DNA from: a bacterium
Lineage (GTDB): Bacteria; Myxococcota_A; Bradymonadia; UBA7976; UBA1532
Assembly: GCA_030424955.1 (NCBI GenBank)
Contig: JAUHVS010000182.1
Location: forward strand, 1-9,289
Length of the DNA: 9,289 nucleotides
Reading direction: 5' to 3'
In this document: piece by piece, positions 5,837 to 9,289 of the stretch
Layout: the number at the start of each line of letters is the position of its first letter
How positions within the stretch are numbered: position 1 is the first letter of the stretch
Made by a program: the position numbers and the translations under genes
The notes under the pieces: generated by a model
Database searches by the model: none
What the model saw: only the letters and a program-made list of their open reading frames with translations
What the model was told of the DNA's origin: nothing

Positions 5837-6709
5837 TTGGCCGCCCACCCCGCCGCCCCCACGCTCACCCTCATCGTCGATGACGTGCCCACCGAGTCGG
5901 TGGCGTCCATCGAGGCGGCCTGCGCGGCGCAGGGGGTGGCGTGCGCCGTGCTGGATGTCCGCGATGCGCCCGCGGTCATCACGCCGCTGCCGCCCGGCAG
6001 CGCGCTGTTTCGGCCCGCCACGAGCTTTGCGGCCGAGCAGCTCGAGGGCCAGCTCTTCGCCCCGGGCGTGGCCACCTTCCACCGCGACGACACCCACGGC
6101 CCCCTGCGCGGCTGCACGCTGCCCACGCTGACGCTGGAGCGGGCGGGCCTGCCGCTGCCCCGCGGGGTGTGGGTGCACGACCCCGACCGCGACCGGCTGC
6201 GGGCGCAGGTGGCCCACGTGGGCGGCCTGCCGGTGGTGCTCAAGGCCGGCGGGGGCGAGGGCGGCGTGGGCGTGCTGCGCGCCGACTCGTGGGCGGGGCT
6301 GTTCGGGCTGGTGGACTACCTGCACAGCCAGGGCACCACGCCCCGGCTGATGGCCTATGTGCCCGACGGCGTGCACTGGCGCCTGGTGGTGGTGGGGGAC
6401 GCCGTGGTGGCGGCGTACCCCAACCCCGTGGCGGCCGATGACTTCCGCAGCCAGCCCAGCGGTGACGCCGCGGACTACACCGCGGCGCCTGATCCCGAGT
6501 GGGCGGCGCTGGCCGTCGAGGCCACCCAGGCGCTGGGCGTGGCCTTCGGCGGGGTGGATCTGTTGGTGCACCCCTCGGGGCGGGCCTACCTGCTGGAGTG
6601 CAACTTCCCCTGCTACTACCCGCAGGCGCAGACCGTCGGTGGCATCGACGTGGCCGGGCCGATGGTGGCCTGGCTGGCGGCCAAGGCGCGGCGCCTGCGC
6701 GCCGGCTGA
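5837..6709 (+). CDS. ATP-grasp ligase (RimK/glutathione-synthetase-like)
   Basis: The 290-residue protein is a complete ATP-grasp enzyme. A pre-ATP-grasp domain (about 9-90, with 'LTLIVDD' as its first strand) precedes the nucleotide-binding part. The latter has VVLKAGGGEGGVGV (133-146, ATP-contacting Lys136 and a Gly-rich loop), H-W-R-L-V-V-V-G-D (180-188), a G-G-V-D-L-L strand (Asp241) and L-L-E-C-N (Glu254, Asn256), the usual Mg-ATP ligands. All key residues seem intact. This class activates a carboxylate as an acyl phosphate and joins it to an amine or other nucleophile, as in RimK glutamylation or graspetide cross-linking. The start is the TTG at 5837, 5 bases after the preceding stop and without a clear Shine-Dalgarno; the first strand requires a start before about codon 9, and the next in-frame alternative (GTG 5885) would cut it. 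Translation is probably by coupling or re-initiation. The substrate is unknown; the PqqD-like neighbour suggests a peptide. Confidence 0.87.
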   Translation: MAAHPAAPTLTLIVDDVPTESVASIEAACAAQGVACAVLDVRDAPAVITPLPPGSALFRPATSFAAEQLEGQLFAPGVATFHRDDTHGPLRGCTLPTLTLERAGLPLPRGVWVHDPDRDRLRAQVAHVGGLPVVLKAGGGEGGVGVLRADSWAGLFGLVDYLHSQGTTPRLMAYVPDGVHWRLVVVGDAVVAAYPNPVAADDFRSQPSGDAADYTAAPDPEWAALAVEATQALGVAFGGVDLLVHPSGRAYLLECNFPCYYPQAQTVGGIDVAGPMVAWLAAKARRLRAG

Positions 6710-6740
6710 GCCAGGGCGCGGCGCCCACCCGCGCTCAGTC
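6704..6740. terminator. Bidirectional hairpin containing both convergent stop codons
   Basis: The outer arms GGCTGAGC (6704-6711) and GCTCAGTC (6733-6740) pair with one G-U. An inner GGGCGC/GCGCCC (6714-6726) forms a second stem. The TGA of the ATP-grasp gene lies in one outer arm and the TGA of the lipoprotein gene on the other strand lies in the other arm. There is no T-run. Confidence 0.45.
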
Positions 6741-7241
6741 CAGCAGATCGCCCAGGCCCGCGCGGTGCCAGGTGGCGGCGCTCACCTGCAGGGCGTCGCC
6801 GTCGGGGGTCAGGGTCAGCGTCATGCGGTACACCGCGGCGTTGAGGCGCTCGATGGCCGCCACGTCGGGCAGGGCCGTGGACGCCACCGCCACCAGCAGA
6901 TCGGCCTCGGCCACCCCGTCGCTGCGCAGGTGCAGGTCGGCCTCGCGCACGAAGGCGTGGATCGCCTGCCGCTTCAAGAACCGCAGCTGCAGGTAGCGCA
7001 GGGCGCCGGCGCGGTCGTTGCTGTGGTTGTCGTGGTAGCCCGGCGCGATGAGCGCCTTGATGGCCCCGAGGTCCTGGGCCTCGACGGCGGCCTCAAGCTG
7101 GGCGATGGTCTGCCGCGCTCGGGCCTTCGGATCCGGCGGTGACCGGCGGCACGCCGCCAGGCCCAGCAGGCCGAGGCAGGCCAGCAAGGCGAGGCGGGCG
7201 AGGGGCCCGGTGGGGCGGACGACACGGTGGGCGTGGTGCAT
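6735..7241 (-). CDS. Lipoprotein with NTF2/SnoaL-like domain
   Basis: The product is 168 residues from ATG 7241. A His/Arg n-region and hydrophobic core (14-27) lead to the lipobox L-A-A-C with lipidated Cys31, so it is a membrane-anchored periplasmic or surface protein. The rest looks like an NTF2-like cone fold: a helix 'AIAQLEAAVEAQDLGAIKALIAPGYHD'-type start (about 44-71), a helix 'RAGALRYLQLRFLKRQ' (77-92), then strands 'IHAFVREADLHL', 'AEADLLVAVAST', 'AVYRMTLTLTP' and 'LQVSAATWHRA', ending D-L-L-D. NTF2-like domains bind small hydrophobic ligands or act as protein partners; nothing here gives a specific ligand. The ATG is the only start that keeps the charged n-region; no good Shine-Dalgarno precedes it. 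The gene is convergent with the ATP-grasp operon and divergent from the EamA permease, with only 3 bases between their chosen starts. Confidence 0.85.
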   Translation of the reverse strand: MHHAHRVVRPTGPLARLALLACLGLLGLAACRRSPPDPKARARQTIAQLEAAVEAQDLGAIKALIAPGYHDNHSNDRAGALRYLQLRFLKRQAIHAFVREADLHLRSDGVAEADLLVAVASTALPDVAAIERLNAAVYRMTLTLTPDGDALQVSAATWHRAGLGDLLD

Positions 7242-7244
7242 GGG

Positions 7245-8099
7245 ATGAGGGATGCCAGCGGGGGACCGCCTGTCGCAGCCGCGCTGGGCGTGGCGGTGCT
7301 GGCCATCGGCTTCGCGGGCCCGTTCTTGACCCTGGCCGATCCGACGCACCCGCTGGTGAAGGCGGGGCTGCGGCTCGCCATGGCGGCGGTGGCCTTCAGC
7401 CCGTGGGTGTGGCGCGGGGGCCTGACCCGGCCGCAGGTCCGGGCGGCGGTCGCCGCGGGCGGGCTGTACGGCCTGCACTTCGGCGCCTGGGTGTGGTCGC
7501 TGGGCCTGACCAGCATGGCGGCGTCGGTGACGCTGGTGACGAGCACGCCGCTGATGCTGGCGGCGGTGGCCGCGCTCACGGGCCGCGACGGCCCCACGCC
7601 GCGGCTCTGGGTGGCCCTGGCCCTGGCCACCGTGGGGGTGGCGACCATCGGCGGGTTCGATCTGGGGGCGGGCACCGCCGCGCCGCTGATCGGGGACGGC
7701 CTGGCGCTGCTCGGGGCGGCCGCGATGGCGGGCTACCTGTGGCTCGTGCGCCGGCAGGGGCCGCTGGACGTGCTCGCGTGGTCGGGGGTGGCGACGGCGG
7801 TCGGCGCGGTGGCGCTGCTGGGCACGGCCGCGGCCCTGGGCGTGCCCCCGGTGGCGGCGTCCTGGGGGGCCTTTGGCTGGCTGGTGGCGGCGACCGTGGT
7901 GTCGCAGCTGATCGGGCACACGCTGATCACCTGGGCGCTGCGCCACACCACGCCGACGGCGGTGGGGCTGGCGACGGTGGGGGAGCCGGTGGTGGCGACG
8001 GCCCTGGCCTGGGCCTGGCTGGGGGCGGCGCCGTCGGCGCAGGTGCTGGCGGGCGCGGCGCTGACCTTGACCGCGGTGGTGCTGGCGCTGCGCCGCTGA
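7245..8099 (+). CDS. EamA/DMT-superfamily inner-membrane permease
   Basis: From ATG 7245 the product is 284 residues with about ten hydrophobic segments arranged as two EamA-type halves (about 10-138 and 148-282), the normal size of a drug/metabolite transporter. Typical marks are a membrane helix opening with 'FAGPFLTL', 'KAGLRLAMAAVAFSPWVWR' in the first half, 'SVTLVTSTPLML' (the family's 'a..L...tPl..all' segment), and in the second half 'TPTAVGLATVGEPVVATALAWAWLGAAPSAQVLAGAAL'-like text with the conserved E-P-V (247-249). The common L-G-E after it is L-G-A here. Substrates in the family include amino acids, purines and drugs; none can be assigned. In-frame GTG codons at 7227, 7233 and 7236 are alternative starts; none has a clearly better ribosome site, so up to 6 extra residues are possible. 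Any promoter must lie inside the divergent lipoprotein gene. Confidence 0.88.
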   Translation: MRDASGGPPVAAALGVAVLAIGFAGPFLTLADPTHPLVKAGLRLAMAAVAFSPWVWRGGLTRPQVRAAVAAGGLYGLHFGAWVWSLGLTSMAASVTLVTSTPLMLAAVAALTGRDGPTPRLWVALALATVGVATIGGFDLGAGTAAPLIGDGLALLGAAAMAGYLWLVRRQGPLDVLAWSGVATAVGAVALLGTAAALGVPPVAASWGAFGWLVAATVVSQLIGHTLITWALRHTTPTAVGLATVGEPVVATALAWAWLGAAPSAQVLAGAALTLTAVVLALRR

Positions 8100-8170
8100 C
8101 GGGCTGGCGGTGGGTTGCAATGCGCCTGGGCCTCGACGACCCTCGGCGGCGCTGGACTCAGGGGGACTCA

Positions 8171-9037
8171 ATGCAGGGATGGCGGGTGTGGGCGCTGGGC
8201 CTGTTGGGGGCGTCGCCGGCCGCGGCCGCCCCGGCGAGCAGCGCGCCGGTGGCCTTTGACGCGGCCTGCCAGCGGGTGGCCGCGGGCCCGGTAGACGACG
8301 CGGCCTGGGCGGCGGCCCTCGCGCAGGTGGCGCCCGCGGACGGCTGGGCGGGCTGGACCCGCCGGGACGCGCCCGACGTGCTGGCGGCCCTGCAGGGCGT
8401 CTGGCGGCGGTCCGACGGCGTGATCACCAAGACCCTGGTGGGCGACGAGGAGCGGGTGACCGGCACCACCGGGCAGTACGCCGCCAAGCTGCGGGCCTAC
8501 CGGCTCACCCGCGGGGCGCAGCGGCACCTGGCCATGGCGTGGCGCTTCAAGGGCCGCAGCGGGGCGTACCTGCTGGCGTACGGCCAGGAGGTGCTGCTGG
8601 AGTTCGGGGGCCGGGCGGGCGCCCCCAGCGACGCCCCCACCGGGCGGTTCGCGCGGGTGGGGCCGGCGCCGTCGGCGGCCTGCGACCAGGCCTTCGCCGT
8701 GGAGCGCGACGTGCGGGCCGCCCGCGCCCGGCAGGCCTTCGTGCGCCTCTGGCCCGCCCTGGTGCCGGGGGATGACGCGAGCCGCCGGGGGCTGATCGAG
8801 TTCCTGGGGGCCCACCGCGCGGCGGTGCGGGTGGGGGACCGCGCCGAGGTGGTGGCCTTCCCCGAGGTGCAGGTCGCGCGCACCCTGCTGCGCACCTTTG
8901 GCGACGAGGACGCGCCCCGCGCCCGGCGGGCGCCCAAGGCCGCGGCGAGCGCGGCGCCGGTGAGCCCCGTGCCGGCCAAGGCGGCGCCCGGCCAGGCGCC
9001 CGGCTCGGCGGCGCCGCCCCGAGCAGCCCGGGGATGA
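8171..9037 (+). CDS. Exported protein of unknown function, C-terminus possibly altered by a junction
   Basis: ATG 8171 follows AGGGGGA (8160-8166) by 4 bases and gives 288 residues. An in-frame ATG at 8120 would add 17 charged residues ahead of the signal peptide and is less likely. The signal peptide is residues 1-20 with an A-A-A cleavage region, so the protein is exported. The mature part (21-250) is a mixed alpha/beta sequence with two cysteines (33 and 171) and no motif I recognise; 'GAYLLAYGQEVLLEFGG' (131-147) and 'AEVVAFPEVQVARTLLR' (225-241) look like ordered core. Residues 250-288 are a Lys/Ala/Pro low-complexity tail. The last few residues are encoded by DNA that reads as an ABC-2 permease on the other strand, so the true C-terminus may have been replaced. 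It lies 71 bases after the permease gene on the same strand; co-transcription is possible. Confidence 0.7.
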   Translation: MQGWRVWALGLLGASPAAAAPASSAPVAFDAACQRVAAGPVDDAAWAAALAQVAPADGWAGWTRRDAPDVLAALQGVWRRSDGVITKTLVGDEERVTGTTGQYAAKLRAYRLTRGAQRHLAMAWRFKGRSGAYLLAYGQEVLLEFGGRAGAPSDAPTGRFARVGPAPSAACDQAFAVERDVRAARARQAFVRLWPALVPGDDASRRGLIEFLGAHRAAVRVGDRAEVVAFPEVQVARTLLRTFGDEDAPRARRAPKAAASAAPVSPVPAKAAPGQAPGSAAPPRAARG

Positions 9038-9289
9038 TCACCACCAGCACCAGCCAGCCGCCGACGAGCACCAACGCGCTATTGGCCGAGCTGCCCCCCC
9101 GGGAAGCCACCAGGACCGCGGCGGCGAACCAGAACCCGGCCCACGCCACCAATACCCCGCCGTAGAGCGCCGCCTCGACCCAGCCGGCGACCGGCGACGC
9201 CCCGGCGACGAGCAGCCCGCCCAGCGCGGCGAGCGCCGTCACCGCGCACAGCCCGATCGCCCGGGCCCCGGCCTTGCCCAGCACCAGCC
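9021..9289 (-). pseudogene. ABC-2 type permease fragment (DUF3526-like), broken on the left and cut by the window edge
   Basis: The minus frame is open from the right edge (Leu at 9287-9285) through about 90 residues of clear membrane protein: hydrophobic segments near 'IGLCAVTALAALGGLLVAG', 'AALYGGVLVAWAGFWFAAAVLVAS' and 'ALVLVGGWLVLVVIIPGLL'. The 'FW..a.lvas.g.sa..al.l...Wl.lv.iiP.l' pattern is that of the C-terminal half of ABC-2 permeases with a DUF3526-type domain, as in gliding or export transporters. In the family the protein carries on with another loop and a final helix; here, past about 9021, the frame continues to a stop at 8547 but encodes only Pro/Arg-rich text antisense to the exported-protein gene. 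It is therefore either a truncated gene or an assembly join. The 5' end lies beyond the window. Confidence 0.55.

Noticed and set aside
5234..6571. Long minus-strand open frame over the PqqD-like and ATP-grasp genes
   Set aside because: It is His/Gly/Arg-rich and antisense to two proteins with intact family motifs.
7139..8170. N-terminal extension of the last exported protein to a start at 7139
   Set aside because: It is Gly/Arg-rich shadow sequence of the permease; ATG 8171 has a ribosome site and a signal peptide.
7242..8171. N-terminal extension of the NTF2-like lipoprotein to 8171 on the minus strand
   Set aside because: It would bury the lipoprotein signal peptide inside a Gln/His/Arg-rich chain antisense to a clear ten-helix permease.
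1..9289. CRISPR arrays, tRNA or rRNA genes, insertion sequences, phage genes
   Set aside because: None is visible: no spaced direct repeats, no tRNA-like cloverleaf ends, no transposase or integrase motifs.

Overview
This is a very GC-rich window (well above two-thirds G+C by eye, not counted) with tightly packed genes. It comes from a Gram-negative bacterium: three predicted lipoproteins, an outer-membrane beta-barrel protein and several Sec-type signal peptides all point that way. The tandem surface lipoproteins combine Cys/'DGT' modules, a short collagen-like spacer and L-domain (leucine-rich, beta-helix-like) repeats. That combination is typical of Myxococcota/deltaproteobacterial genomes, so I infer that group. 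No RNA genes, CRISPR arrays, insertion sequences or tRNAs were seen.

Layout. (1) 1-396 (+): the 3' part of a DUF2087-type transcriptional regulator that enters from the left edge. (2) 606-2940 (+): two tandem, clearly paralogous lipoprotein genes with about 16 and about 4 L-domain repeats, probably one transcription unit. (3) 2958-3839 (-): a cytoplasmic beta-propeller-like DUF3616/phytase-esterase-like protein, convergent with the lipoproteins. (4) 4012-4644 (+): an outer-membrane beta-barrel protein. (5) 4750-6709 (+): a three-gene operon encoding a small exported Cys-pair protein, a PqqD-like protein with an internal Tat-like segment and a long basic tail, and an ATP-grasp ligase. The first two genes overlap (ATGA) and the third starts 5 nt after the second stops. 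(6) 6735-7241 (-): an NTF2-like lipoprotein, diverging from (7) 7245-8099 (+), an EamA/DMT-family permease. (8) 8171-9037 (+): an unrecognised exported protein. (9) About 9021-9289 (-): a fragment of an ABC-2 type permease whose reading frame loses its family character exactly where gene 8 ends.

The most interesting part is 4750-6709. A PqqD-like fold is the usual recognition element for peptide-modifying enzymes, and ATP-grasp enzymes make amide or ester bonds on peptides. Here they sit in one translationally coupled operon with a small exported protein. I read this as a candidate peptide/protein-modification system of unassigned type. No precursor peptide is proven, and the PqqD-like protein may itself be the substrate. 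The other points worth a second look are the repeat-number difference between the tandem lipoproteins, the apparent rearrangement or assembly junction near 9021, and hairpins that carry stop codons or lie against a ribosome-binding site.
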